From: Entonaema liquescens
Lineage: Eukaryota; Ascomycota; Sordariomycetes; Xylariales; Xylariaceae
Length of the DNA: 64,000 nt
Direction: 5' to 3'
Assembly (NCBI GenBank): GCA_902805475.1
Contig: CADCSX010000003.1
Location: forward strand, 3,038,001-3,102,000
This document shows positions 1 to 11,615 of the stretch, piece after piece. The notes below the pieces were generated by a model that worked only from the letters and a program-made list of their open reading frames with translations, did no database searches and was not told the origin of the DNA. The position numbers and the translations under genes were made by a program. Each line of letters opens with the position of its first letter. Positions within the stretch are counted from its first letter, which is position 1.

Positions 1-151
1 ATTTGCAGCTGATAAAGACCACAGGTACCTTAATCGATAAGCTTACTGTAAATCTGCAGGTATAGCGTCATTGTCACTGTCTATGTATCGACGCTTTTTA
101 TGAGTCACTAGACGGAATATTCATAATAATTTCAATCTTAGGTTGAATTCT

Positions 152-1648
152 ATGTCAATTTTCAAACAGTTTCGATCTAGCAAAGAATCCTTACCTGACC
201 AAAAAGTTAAAAATATAACTCCAAACAAATTGGCGTTCGGACTTTTCAGCTGCAAATTTAAAACTGTTCGGGCCATTTTCACCTCTTACAGTACAATGTC
301 GGAAGATCTCCCTAGGATGGGCACTCGAATTCTTAGAGTGACAGAGAAGGAATTAGGGAAATTCAGAGACGGCAATGGTCTGGAAAAATTGGGACTATGG
401 GAACTTTCTCAAAGCGAATCACCTAGTATCAGAATTCTTCATGAAGCCGCACATTATCTGAGAACTAAGAATACACCCGTGGCGTTTCCGACTGAGACTG
501 TCTATGGTCTCGGAGCAGATGCGACAAGAAGCGCAGCGGTAAAGGGGATCTATACTGCAAAGAAGAGACCATCGGACAATCCTCTGATTATTCATATTTC
601 GGATCTAGAAATGCTTCAAAGTATTCTAGCCCCTGAGAACGTTTCCAATGGCACAACTGACACAAACCATGACCGAATACCTAAGATATACAAGTCTCTC
701 ATAGACAAGTTTTGGCCGGGACCTCTCACAATACTGCTTCCCAACCCAGGTCCCTCCAGGCTAGCCCCTGAAGTGACGGCTGGCCTGAAGACATTTGGTG
801 TCCGGATGCCAAATTCACCCCTTGCCCTGTCACTTATTAAACTAACAGGAGCACCCTTGGCAGCGCCATCAGCAAACGCTTCTACAAAGCCATCACCCAC
901 TACTGCTGAGCATGTATTGGAAGATCTAGATGGTCGTATCGAACTTATACTTGACGGAGGTCCGTGTTTTGTCGGAGTTGAGAGTACCGTTGTAGACGGC
1001 CTATGCGACCCTCCCTTAATATTGAGACCCGGAGGAGTAAGCATAGATGAACTGCGAAGCTGTCCTGGATGGGAGAAGGTCGAAAGGGGGTATAAGGATC
1101 AGAGTGAAATGGGCAAATCTGCACCGCGGGCGCCGGGTATGAAATATAAACATTATAGTCCAAAGGCGACGGTGATTCTCTATGAGGCGCCCTTTGCGGC
1201 TGGCCATAATGGCATACAAACCGAGGACATCGAAACTTTTGTTCACAATCGACTGTCCCAGCAAACATCAGGGAGCGGAAGCGACGCATTGAAGGTCGGT
1301 ATCATACGGACTCGGCACTGGAAACCCGCAGCCGGATTGCGCTGCGGCGACTTTGAAAGCGAAACGGTGAAAACACAAAACGGCCACGAGAACCACGTGG
1401 CAATTGAACTCGACGTTCGGGAAGCAGAACTCTATCATAGTACAACGGAAGCTCCGATCGGGAAGCTTTTGGATGTTAGCATAGGAACGGACACCAGGAG
1501 TATAGCGCATGGACTTTTCTCGGCGTTGCGAGAATTGGATAGACGAGGTGCGGATCTCATATTTGTGGAGGGTACAGTAGACGATGAAGATATTGGCGCG
1601 GCGGTCATGAATAGGCTGCGCAAGGCAGCTTCTCAGATTAGATCGTAG
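152..1648 (+). CDS. SUA5: Threonylcarbamoyl-AMP synthase, Sua5/YrdC/YwlC family
   Basis: Makes threonylcarbamoyl-adenylate from threonine, bicarbonate and ATP, the first step of the universal t6A37 modification of ANN-decoding tRNAs. The YrdC fold is clear: VAFPTETVYGLGADA (about residue 110), KRPSDNPLIIHI, FWPGPLTILL, and GVRMPNSPLALSLI followed by APLAAPSANAS. The C-terminal Sua5 domain follows the linker motif RAPGMKYKHYSPKA. Single exon, 498 aa from the ATG at 152, longer than the roughly 425 aa of yeast Sua5. The extra N-terminus (residues 1-48) is rich in Lys, Arg, Ser and Phe and poor in acid, like a mitochondrial presequence; a second in-frame ATG at 296 would give a shorter, possibly cytosolic form. 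The 3' end faces the coatomer zeta gene tail to tail, 137 bp apart. Family assignment is firm; which start is used is inference. Confidence 0.95.
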   Translation: MSIFKQFRSSKESLPDQKVKNITPNKLAFGLFSCKFKTVRAIFTSYSTMSEDLPRMGTRILRVTEKELGKFRDGNGLEKLGLWELSQSESPSIRILHEAAHYLRTKNTPVAFPTETVYGLGADATRSAAVKGIYTAKKRPSDNPLIIHISDLEMLQSILAPENVSNGTTDTNHDRIPKIYKSLIDKFWPGPLTILLPNPGPSRLAPEVTAGLKTFGVRMPNSPLALSLIKLTGAPLAAPSANASTKPSPTTAEHVLEDLDGRIELILDGGPCFVGVESTVVDGLCDPPLILRPGGVSIDELRSCPGWEKVERGYKDQSEMGKSAPRAPGMKYKHYSPKATVILYEAPFAAGHNGIQTEDIETFVHNRLSQQTSGSGSDALKVGIIRTRHWKPAAGLRCGDFESETVKTQNGHENHVAIELDVREAELYHSTTEAPIGKLLDVSIGTDTRSIAHGLFSALRELDRRGADLIFVEGTVDDEDIGAAVMNRLRKAASQIRS

Positions 1649-1785
1649 ATCATTACCGGCGCGACACACCGCTCAGCTTAATGACAATCCGTTTAAGAAC
1701 AAATAACGACTTTTTACCAACGCCACGCCGGAGTCTACATTGAAGGTCATCTCGTAAGTTTCCACGCATTGGAAATCCAAGCCCC

Positions 1786-2500
1786 TTACAAGCCTTGCCT
1801 CAACCAATCTGTCAGCTTGGCCTTTCCTAATTGCGCTAAGTTGTTCACTCCCTGTTCACTGAGGTCGATACGGCTGAGATTAACATCCTGCGTCGGCGCC
1901 TTGCTAACTCTCTGTACAATGATGGTCGGATCAGTCTCCAGGATGATACCATCATCCACGATCTCGTCAATCGCCAGCGAGACCAGATCGTAATTCTCGA
2001 TTATCGTTCGCTTATCAACCGATTGCCTACCCCTGGATTAGCTTGACATAGATAGAATCCCAGTTAGTAAACATACTTAAATAGGAGGTGTAGCGAATCT
2101 CTTAGGGCCAAGATAACGTTGTATAGGAGGACCTCATTCTCATCTACACCGCCTACGACATACATCATCACGTCGGACTCCATCTTATATAGTACGATCC
2201 GGTTGTCGTAGAGAATGATATCGCCAGTCTGCTTTGCCGTCTTGTCTAATAGACCCTTCTCAAAGGTCTTCTGCGACTTGACATCTGCGAACGGTCCGCT
2301 AGGTTGGTGGTGATGGGTTGTCGACGCTACTCGGGCTTATCATCAGCGACTGCGACTTTCCAAAATCAGGACCGACCAGACCTACAAGCTGTGGGAGCGT
2401 GGTGGGGTGCATTGTAGTATTTCGCGAATATCCTCGAGCCATCATCAATGTTTAGGATGATGATGGCATTCACCGAGGACAAGGACATCCCAGGTGCCAT
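1786..2500 (-). CDS. RET3: Coatomer subunit zeta (COPI), three exons
   Basis: Small subunit of the COPI coat on Golgi-to-ER vesicles; it pairs with gamma-COP in the adaptor-like subcomplex. Reading the minus strand gives the longin-type start MAPGMSLSSVNAIIILNIDD, then FEKGLLDKTAKQTGDIILYD, ESDVMMYVVGGVDENEVLLY, RDSLHLLFK, and at the end DDGIILETDPTIIVQRV, which is diagnostic for zeta-COP. Exons 2386-2500, 2077-2326 and 1786-2026 sum to 606 nt (201 aa, usual family length). Intron 2027-2076 has GTATGT, ACTAAC and TAG; intron 2327-2385 (GTAGGT...CTGAT...TAG) is less certain and decides a few residues after HHAPTA. The gene is divergent from MCM4 with a 529 bp shared upstream region. Confidence 0.9.
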
Positions 2501-3029
2501 ATTGAGAGGTGGATATTAGTATATGGATATGATAGCTGTAGTAAAGGTAAATATTGAGAGTGTTCCTTTAAGAATCACCAATTGTCATCTTATGATGCTA
2601 ATGTCCGCTAAGGTACAGCGCATGTGGCATTTGGCTTGGACTGGGAACTTGAGAGAGATGGATAAATTGTTTTAGCGGAGCCGCAAACAAGGGTTAGGTA
2701 CTTACCTAGGTACCTACTGTACATTAAGTCTTACACTAAAATATGCATAATGCAGAATAATGTTGTGCAACAATTAATAAAGCTACAAAGTACCTGCACA
2801 ACTTCCACTTTACGCGAAAAGTCGCGTTCCACCCCTTTTTCGACGCGCTTTTACCGTCGCCCCGTTTTATTGATTTCTCCTAGGGCGGCATTCATCCACA
2901 TGTATCTCCCACTTCGCATATCTTATATCCCACTTTGGATATAGGCTTAATCTTCACAAACTACCCACTTTCTTACGAAGTCGTCCTTTCTACAGTTGAG
3001 AAAGGCCTTATCATCACATAAAATTCAAA
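2501..3029. promoter_or_regulatory. Divergent upstream region of coatomer zeta and MCM4, with G1/S-type boxes
   Basis: CGCGAAA at 2813-2819 matches the yeast SCB consensus CRCGAAA, and GACGCG occurs about 25 bp further on (near 2842), resembling an MCB/E2F-type core. Such sites bind SBF/MBF and drive G1/S expression of MCM genes in yeasts. A cluster of TAGGTACCTA-like words lies at about 2697-2722. Position fits MCM4 control; function is inferred from motif and target gene only. Confidence 0.4.
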
Positions 3030-6000
3030 ATGTCTTCACCGTCTAGCCGCCGCCAGCGGGTTTCACAAGCCAGCACTCCGAGTCGAAACACACGAAGTTC
3101 CCAAGCCGCGCGTAGTAGTCCTGCCAACGGTGGCCCGTCCCAAAACGGAGCGCAAGATGGAAATAATCTTGATGTCTCTCGCCCACCGCAGTTGCCGTCG
3201 AGCCCTCTATTTTACCAATCGTCTCCAGCAAATGGAAACGATAGAAATTCTCCTGCTTTAAGACACAATACCGACAGCCAGAGCACCATCCCCAACCCTG
3301 ATGCTACACCTAGCTCACCGTCACGCCGTATGGGAGAAAGCGATGGCGATCGCACACCGAGGGCCAGATCAGTTATGGGTGGTGAGTGCAATTTTGTAAC
3401 TATGGGGATTGCTAGAGACTAACCGATACTCCAGGAGGATCATCCCCCGTTCGATATGAAAGCTCAAGTCCCGGTCGTAGTTTGCACCCGCAATCTGATC
3501 TTCGAAGCGAGAGTAGTAACTTATTTGTCGGCCCGTCCGATACGCCACGTGCTAATAGGGTAAACCGAAGAGGTGATATCAACTCGGAAATTTTCAGCAG
3601 TAGTGCTCGAGGCAATAGCCGTGTGATTTTAGACGATGCTGGGCGTGTGGTTCGAGAAATTCATTCAGATGCAGCGACGTTTTCCAACCTGAATCCCAAT
3701 ACGTCTGATGCGGATGCTCTCGGCGGTCAAGACAATGCGACTATCTGGGGTACTACAGTGTCTATTGACGACACTTATGCTGCGTTTAAGGACTTCTTAC
3801 GCAATTTTACCAAGAAGTATCGCATGTGGGGTTCGGGAATGACGACCGAACAGACGGATGCCGACCCTGAATCAACCTCCAAACCATACTGGGAGGAGCT
3901 TCAGAACATGCTGCTTCTCGGCAACCGAATCCTCTACGTCAACATTCAAGATTTTAAACTATACCCGCCTACCAGGAAGATGTGGCACCAAATCCAACAT
4001 TATCCCCAGGAAATTGTACCACTTATGGACCAGTCGGTCCATGACCTTATGATCGAGCTTGCACAGGCAGAGACGGCACGCCAGAGGAGCCAGAGCAATG
4101 GTGTCTCTGCAACCCAACGTAGTGGTGCACCTAGTTCTGACATGCAAGTTCCGAGCTCAGAGCGAAGTGAGGAACCTCAGCAGTCGCAGCAACGCCCGCA
4201 GGGTCCTACCTTGGAAGAAAAAGTTATGGATCAGACTTATATGACCCGGCCTTATGGGTTAGACGAAATCATCAATCTGCGTGACCTCAACCCTTCCGAT
4301 ATGGACAAGCTCATCTGTATCAAGGGTCTTGTGATTCGAACAACACCTGTTATCCCGGATATGAAACAAGCCTTTTTCAGGTGCAGTGTCTGCAGCCACT
4401 CTCTTTTGGTGGGCTTAGACCGGGGCAAGATTCGAGAACCTACCGAGTGCCCAAGATACCTATGTAACTCGAAGAATTCCATGCAGATCATCCATAATAG
4501 GTGCGAGTTTGAGGATAAGCAAGTTATCAAGTTGCAAGAAACACCCGATGCTGTACCCGCCGGGCAAACGCCACATTCGGTATCAGTTTGTGTTTATAAC
4601 GAGTTGGTAGATTTCTGTAAGGCTGGTGACCGCATCAAAATTACAGGTATCTACCGTGTTAGCCCAGTTAGGGTTAACCCACGCCAGCGCTCTGTCAAGA
4701 GCGTATTCAAGACCTTTGTCGACGTTGTTTACGTCGCCAAGGTCGATAATAAGAAAATGGATATAGATATATCTATTCTCGATGACGAAGTCAACGACAC
4801 CGAAAATAATATCGAAGAGGTCCGAAATATCAGCCCCGAGGAAGAGGAGAAGATTAAGGCTACCGCCGCTCGTCCGGACATCTATGAACTTCTCTCCCGG
4901 TCACTTGCTCCATCTGTCTACGAGATGGACGACGTGAAGAAGGGAATTCTCCTCCAAATGTTTGGAGGAACAAATAAGACGTTTGAGAAAGGTGGCAGTC
5001 CGAAATATCGTGGGGATATTAACGTCTTACTATGTGGCGATCCTTCAACATCAAAGTCCCAGTTGCTCAAATATATCCACAAGATCGCTCCTCGTGGTGT
5101 TTACACTAGCGGTAAGGGATCTTCTGCAGTCGGTCTCACGGCATATGTCAGTCGTGACCCTGAGACCAGGCAGCTTGTGCTCGAATCCGGTGCCCTGGTC
5201 TTGTCTGACGGTGGCATCTGTTGTATTGATGAGTTTGACAAGATGTCCGATTCTACACGCTCCGTTCTTCATGAGGTCATGGAGCAGCAGACAGTATCAG
5301 TAGCCAAAGCCGGTATCATCACCACGTTAAATGCCAGGACGAGTATTTTGGCATCAGCCAATCCAATTGGGTCTCGATACAACCCCGATCTACCTGTTCC
5401 TCAAAATATTGATTTACCGCCTACACTATTATCACGATTCGATCTAGTTTACTTAATCCTCGATCGTGTTAACGAGTCAGCCGACCGCAGATTGGCGCGA
5501 CATTTACTTTCCATGTATCTGGAAGATAAACCACAATCCGCCCCTTCGAGTAACGAGATATTGGTATGTTCACACTACAATGCAATTTTTTCAGAAGGTG
5601 TAATACTAACAACTCACTTAGCCTGTGGAGTTCTTGACATCCTACATCTCGTACGCCCGGACTCATATCCACCCGACGTTAACTCAAGATGCCTCGCAGG
5701 CACTTGTGGATGCATACGTGAAGATGCGCAAATTAGGACAAGACGTCCGCGCTGCAGAAAAACGTATTACTGCTACAACACGTCAGCTTGAGTCGATGAT
5801 CCGTCTCGCCGAAGCACACGCCAAAATGCGACTCTCGACGACAGTGACAAAAGCCGATGTTCGCGAAGCCGAGCGCCTCATCCAGTCGGCGCTGAAGACC
5901 GCAGCAACAGATTCTCAGGGTCGCATCGATATGAGTCTTCTCACAGAAGGCACTAGTGCCTCGGAACGGAAACGCAAGGCCGAATTGAAGGAAGCTATCC

Positions 6001-6203
6001 TACGTCTTATAGATGAGTTAACTAGTGGTGGACAGAATGTCCGGTGGAGCGAAGTCAGCAGACGTCTGAACGAAGGGTCAAGTGTTCCTGTTGAGCCTGC
6101 CGATTTTGCCGAGACGATGAGAGCACTAGAAATGGAAGGTTCTGTTATGATTAGTGGCGACGGTGCGAGGAGGAGCGTAAGACGTGTCACTGGTGTTGCA
6201 TGA
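3030..6203 (+). CDS. MCM4: DNA replication licensing factor MCM4, three exons
   Basis: Subunit of the Mcm2-7 replicative helicase, loaded at origins in G1. Exons 3030-3381, 3435-5563 and 5622-6203 sum to 3063 nt (1020 aa). Both introns have good signals: GTGAGT...ACTAAC...CAG and GTATGT...ACTAAC...TAG. The first 230 residues or so are Ser/Pro/Arg-rich, the DDK/CDK target tail typical of Mcm4. Then come the OB fold with a zinc-binding Cys cluster (CSVCSHS... ECPRYLCNS), Walker A GDPSTSKSQLLKYIHKIAPR, Walker B GGICCIDEFDKM, arginine finger LLSRFDLVYLILD, and a C-terminal winged-helix region. Mcm4 rather than a paralogue is chosen from the tail and from NKTFEKGGSPKYRGDINVLL. Intact. Confidence 0.96.
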
Positions 6204-6970
6204 GCTGTATAGGAGAGGATATTAAGAGGGATAAATATCCCCAGTCAGACATTTTAGTGGCGGGGAGTAATTTGGTGGGTAATACGCCTATGACTACCGG
6301 TGTCTCTTTACGATGACTAAATATTGTGAGAATCGGGTATGAGATATGGGTTAGCAAATGAGTTAATGAGGACGTAGACCAATAAAGTAAAATGGCCTAT
6401 TGAGATTAGTTCCTTATTATAAGTTACTATTATGACTTAACTGCCGTATGTCAACTATATCCAACTATATCCAACTCTATCCAACTCTATCGAGTTAGAA
6501 TTTAAACCGGATCCATCAACTTCACAACATCTATTGGTTAAGGATGCTTGAAACTAAAAGAACTAAAGAACTTTCCGAGCATAACCGATCTGCTGTCAAC
6601 AGGGATTCACCCTAGAACTAGCAAACGATCTACTCTTACACGTCTATATATGGAAGAGGAGAACAAAAAATACTCTCTCCAATGCTCAAGCTACAACATG
6701 CGGAATATGCAGCTCAAGTCCAATTTTCTCAAATTGCACAGGGTATCATTGGTGCACCGTGACGTCAATCTTTCTCCTCACGTTTCAAAGAAATGGACCA
6801 CAACAGGGCCGATATCGAACAACAGATGGGATGGACACGTTAGTGTGTCTAATGATTTTCCTTCCCAGGTAGGAGAATTCTCAACTGATATTCCCCGGGT
6901 GTTCCCTCGTTTGATTCCCCTTTAGCTACCTAAGCTACAGAGAGAGAAAGAGAGAAATCGGTGCAGAACT
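6204..6970. other. Intergenic: MCM4 3' flank and glycosidase upstream region
   Basis: AT-rich with no convincing gene; a 125-codon open frame at 6548-6925 has no family features or coding bias that I can see. It holds a 10-bp tandem repeat (6451-6490) and a GA-rich stretch (about 6938-6957) just before the glycosidase ATG, probably leader. Confidence 0.6.
6451..6490. repeat. 10-bp tandem repeat, four copies
   Basis: Four consecutive units close to CCAACTATAT (two with A and two with C at position 6). The unit length is about one helical turn. No gene overlaps it. Confidence 0.85.
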
Positions 6971-9469
6971 ATGGCTTATAATTCGAAAGACTTTTATCCT
7001 CGACCCGATTTCGTTCACGGTAATCATAGATGGACACCCCTTAACGAGGGCTGGTCGATACTCTTTGATGACGATGACGTTGGGCTGAAGCAGGCTTGGC
7101 AGATCAATGGTGTTCCGGATAAGGTGTCTGTCACGTCTACAACTAACGCGCCCAGCGAAGCTGAAGCGCAGAGACTAGCTGCATTTCCCGAACTCAAGGA
7201 GAAGGGATTCCAAGCACCGAAAAGTCAGACGCGGGAGAATGTCAAAAAGCCTATCAATGTACCCTTCGCCTTCCAGACCCCTGCGTCTGGCGTGCACGAC
7301 AACGACGCTCATGAGGTTTTATGGTATGAGAATAAAGTCGTTGATCCGCGCGAAAAGGCCGAGATCGAAGCTGGGGATAGAGTCTTGGCTCGCTTTGGCG
7401 CCGTCGACTACGATGTCACGATATGGGCTTCCGGATATCCTGTAGGCCAGCATCGAGGCGGGCACGTGCCTTTTGACGTCGATCTCACCGATGCCCTGGC
7501 GAATGCCTGGAAGAATACCGGCAAGGGAGAACTCAGTCTCGTCTTGCGCATTCGCGACTCGCCGCATGACCTTGCGCAGCCTCGTGGTATGTATAAGCAT
7601 ATATCGGTCTGGCGATGGAGATATCCGCTTTTCGATCTATGGAATTTTTGGTGTCGATGAGGCTGACAATAGGTAGGTAAGCAATACTGGGCGCCCAAAC
7701 CAGAGTCGATTTTCTATAAGCCCACTAGTGGAATCTGGCAGCCAGTTTGGTTGGAAGTTGTCCCGCCGACGCGAATCGGCAATAGCAGCGCGGGCACAGT
7801 GCTGAAATCGAACAATATTTCTGAGGGGTTACTGGAAGCTAGAGTGGCTATTCTGGGCCGGAGAGCCGGTCATGCGTATAGTGTTGAGATCGAGGGGTAT
7901 CTTTACAGCGTCAGCGTGGCTAAGACGAAGGAAAACTTGCCTGGTGATAAGGACTATGTTTCCATTAACCTTGGTCTATCCCTAAGTGACGAGCAGAAGT
8001 CAAATGCACCGGTGACTCTTGCTCAGGATGCTCCGTACTACGATAGTCATTCCTGGCGCGGCACTTTAGCTTTGTGGTCACCGGATCATCCAACATTATA
8101 CGATTTAGCTATTCGGTTGTACGACTCGGAGGGCAAGCTCATTGATGAAGTTAAGACATACACCGGATTCCGAAGTATCGACTGGAACCGAGGCGATAGA
8201 ACCCTGAGGCTAAACGACAAGCCGCTATTCCAAGCACTTACTCTCGACCAAGGCTACTGGCCCGAGACAGGCCTCACACCACCTTCTCCAGATAGTCTAC
8301 GATTAGACATCGAGCTCACGAAGAAGATGGGATTTAATGGCTGCAGGAAACACCAGAAGGTCGAAGACCCCGTCTTCCTGTACTGGGCTGATAAACTGGG
8401 ATTCCTCGTCTGGGGCGAGATGGCGAATGCGTACGAGTACAACGAAGATTATGCCGAGAGGTTTAGTCAAGAGTGGGTGGAGGCTGTGAAGAGGGATATT
8501 AATCACCCTTCTATTGTGACTTGGACGCCTGTTAATGGTACGTATAAAATAAGTTTCATTATGGGTTTTGCGTTGAGAGTTTTCTCATGGACAGTAACTA
8601 ATTTCTTTGCAGTATGTTGCTATATCTTATAACCTTTCCATTCCTCCTTTCCATCAGAATTGAGGAAATGAGCAATAAGCGAAGGAGTATTTAAGATGAA
8701 ATACTGACTTACAACAGGAAAGCTGGGCCTATCCTAACCTGAAAGATAACATTGACCAGCGGAATCATATCCGATCACTCTACTACATTACAAAGTAAGG
8801 AACATAAGCAAACCCAGATAATTCAAATTCAAATACTAAAAAAATCGCAGAACGCTTGACCCCACGCGCCCTGTTAACGACAACTGCGGCTGGGAACATG
8901 TCATCACGGACCTTAGCACATTCCATGACTACTCAGATGCTCCGGCCCTATCTAAGACATGCGCCACTCTGGAAGGTATCCTGGGCAAGAAGCTTGCTGA
9001 CCGCGACTTTTTCGTCGGACCCTTGACTCTACCGGATGGGAGGACCGATAGTGGGACCAAGCATAGGGAGGGCGCGCCCGTTATATGCACCGAGTTCGGC
9101 GGCGTCAATATTGCACCTGCGAAGGGAACGGAAGGCGGAGATAAGGATTGGGGCTACACCACTGCGAGTGATCCGAAAGATTTACTAAAACGCTTGGAGG
9201 CTTTGATACAAGCGGTTGTTCAGGGAGGACATATTTGTGGGTTTGTGTATACTCAACTGTAAGTTGGCACTGCAACTCTGCTTAGACTACGGAGAGGATA
9301 TTGTGTTAAAGTTCAAGAGCTAATACTTGACTGGTTTAGGTCCGATGTCGAGCAGGAGGTCAACGGCCTGTATTCGTTTGACAGGAGGGAGAAGATTCCC
9401 GCGGATGAGGTCAGCAAGCTTATCGAGGCGGCGAGGAATACATACTTCAAAAGTCTTAGGGGAATATAG
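6971..9469 (+). CDS. Glycoside hydrolase family 2 protein (beta-galactosidase/glucuronidase type), five exons with a stwintron
   Basis: Probable retaining beta-glycosidase. Exons 6971-7586, 7677-8536, 8718-8794, 8851-9258 and 9340-9469 sum to 2091 nt (696 aa). GH2 order: sugar-binding jelly roll (NHRWTPLNEGWSILF; VWASGYPVGQHRGGHVPF-like region at about 155), Ig-like middle (IWQPVWLEVVP), and a TIM barrel with GFNGCRKHQKVEDP, WGEMAN and NHPSIVTWTPVNESW, where E of NES is the expected acid/base. VICTEFGGV supplies the expected nucleophile Glu; the end is GFVYTQLSDVEQEVNGLY. No signal peptide is visible, so it may be intracellular. The intervening sequence 8537-8717 cannot be a simple intron: the NES codons are restored only by two-step removal (see the separate entry). 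Substrate is not predictable from the sequence. Confidence 0.9.
8537..8717 (+). other. Candidate [D1,2] stwintron (intron nested in the donor of another intron)
   Basis: Internal intron 8538-8612 (75 nt): GTACGT, branch region TAACTAAT, acceptor TTTGCAG. Removing it joins G8537 to TATGTT, creating a canonical donor GTATGT for the external intron (106 nt, ending TACTGACTTACAACAG at 8717). The result is AAT|GAA AGC TGG, the GH2 catalytic Asn-Glu-Ser-Trp, in frame. A single intron from 8538 to 8717 would give a frameshift. Exon lengths agree: exons 1+2 end in phase 0. Confidence 0.85.
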
Positions 9470-10046
9470 AGAGGCCTTGATGGTCTAGGATATGAAAATG
9501 ATGTCTGCAACAAGGGTTTGGAGGAAAGCGATGGATTCTCGATGACGCTTGGTATTATTTAGATTTTCTTATAGGAACTCATTGGGTTAAACGTTCAGAG
9601 ATATTGCCCATGTAATTAAATAGAAGAGTTCCTGATGACGAGATTATAACAAAATCTATTTTAATATATAGTTAACTATATTATCGTGGTTGATACTATT
9701 GCCATGTCCCCCCCTCCCCCCTAATATCACTCATATGTTGATATGTCCGTTAAGAACGTGAGATGGTCAAAAATTAAAACTGGCTAAACGTAATCGGTAG
9801 AAACGGAATCATATGCACGTAAGGCCTAAGGGTTACCTAATATGATGTACATCCATGTCTTGGAGTAGGCCCACGAGATACGTATAGTGGGGCGGAAAAA
9901 TGATAGGGCGATCCAATGACGAGGACATTAATTGTAAGTTGGAGTTTGGAGTTTGGTAATTGACCTCAACTTCCGATCCAAAGTCTAAAGCTCCATTTTC
10001 CTAAACCTCGCCCCAATATATCCCAATTGGCCATCACACAACGCAG
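9470..10046. other. Intergenic between glycosidase and complex I gene
   Basis: No gene seen. Contains a C-rich tract (about 9707-9721) and the leader of the complex I gene, with a repeated TTGGAGTTTGGAGTTTGG at about 9938. Confidence 0.6.
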
Positions 10047-11615
10047 ATGGCGTCGCTATATCGCATTGTCGGCTGCGGCGCCAGACGTCTGCAGTTCGCG
10101 AAGCCAACAATAAAACCAGCAATACGCGCATTTTCACAGACTTCTTTGCGAAAGGCCAACCAGATAACTCACCAGGGCACTACCCTCCAACCCGTCGATG
10201 CCGATTTCGCCCACCCCTCGGATCCTTATGGCCTACAACGTAACCAGGATGGTACCGAAGGAGCTTCCCGCGAAGGGAGCATATCCGACCGGAAGGTTCG
10301 CCACTACACTGTCAACTTTGGTCCCCAGCATCCCGCTGCCCACGGTGTGCTTCGCTTAATCCTCGAGCTGAGCGGAGAGGAGATCATTCGATCCGACCCC
10401 CACGTCGGATTGCTTCATAGAGGAACGGAGAAGTTGATCGAGTATAAGACCTACCTACAGGCACTACCGTATTTCGACCGATTAGATTACGTCTCTATGA
10501 TGACCAACGAGCAATGCTACTCCCTCGCCGTAGAAAAGTTACTAAACGTAGAAATCCCGGAGCGAGCCAAGTTCATCCGAACGCTATTTGGAGAGATCAC
10601 GAGAATTCTAAACCACCTTATGTCTGTTCTATCACACGCCATGGACGTGGGTGCCTTAACACCTTTCTTATGGGGTTTCGAGGAACGAGAGAAGTTGATG
10701 GTAAGTTCAATTTATCTACCATCTACCATTGTCAATCTAAAATACAACGCAAATAAGAAAGTTTTTCGAAAAACTAATCGCAATCCTTTTATAGGAATTC
10801 TACGAACGTGTATCTGGAGCCCGTATGCATGCTGCATATGTAAGACCCGGTGGTGTTCACCAGGATATCCCATTTGGCCTTCTAGATGATATCTATCAAT
10901 GGGCGACGCAGTTTGGCGACCGAATCGACGAGACCGAGGAGATGCTTACAGATAACCGAATCTGGCACCAAAGATTGAAGGGCGTAGGTGTAGTTTCCGC
11001 CGAGGAGGCTCTTAACCTCTCTTTCACTGGTGTTATGCTGCGAGGTTCAGGTGTTCCATGGGATGTTCGTAAGAGCCAGCCGTATGACGCATATGATCAG
11101 GTCGAGTTTGATGTCCCCGTTGGAGTTAACGGTGACTGCTATGACCGATACTTGTGCCGAATGGAGGAGTTCCGCCAGTCTCTCCGAATTATCCACCAAT
11201 GCCTGAATAAGATGCCAGCTGGTCCCGTCCGAGTTGAGGATTTCAAGGTATCGCCACCCCCACGAGCAGCTATGAAGGAAAACATGGAAGCTCTCATCCA
11301 CCATTTCTTGCTCTATACCAAGGGCTACTCTGTCCCTCCCGGCGAGACTTATTCTGCCATTGAGGCACCCAAAGGAGAGATGGGTGTGTATCTAGTGAGC
11401 GATGGTAGCGAGAGACCATACCGATGCCACATCCGTGCGCCTGGTTTTGCGCACTTGGGCGGCTTTGATCAGGTCGCCAGGGGACATCTGATCGCTGACG
11501 CGGTAGCCATAATTGGCACGATGGATCTGGTGTTCGGTAAGTACTTATTTCCCATATGGATGAAGATTCGAATACTAACGTATTTAATAACACAATAGGT
11601 GAAGTAGATAGGTGA
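10047..11615 (+). CDS. nuo-49: NADH:ubiquinone oxidoreductase 49 kDa subunit (complex I, NDUFS2/NuoD family), three exons
   Basis: Core matrix-arm subunit forming part of the ubiquinone-binding cavity. Exons 10047-10700, 10795-11536 and 11599-11615 sum to 1413 nt (470 aa). Residues 1-45 form an Arg/Ser-rich mitochondrial presequence (MASLYRIVGCGARRLQFAKP). Family motifs: VNFGPQHPAAHGVLRLILEL, DPHVGLLHRGTEKLIEYKTY, LDYVSMMTNEQCYSLAVEKL, and the end APGFAHLGGFDQVARGHLIA followed by DLVFGEVDR. The last exon is only 17 nt and encodes just GEVDR-stop; without it the universally conserved C-terminus would be lost, so the small exon is well supported. Intact and highly conserved. Confidence 0.96.

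Noticed and set aside
8538..8717. A single ordinary intron in the GH2 gene
   Set aside because: Gives AAT GGA AAG CTG, shifting the frame and losing the catalytic NES motif and everything downstream.
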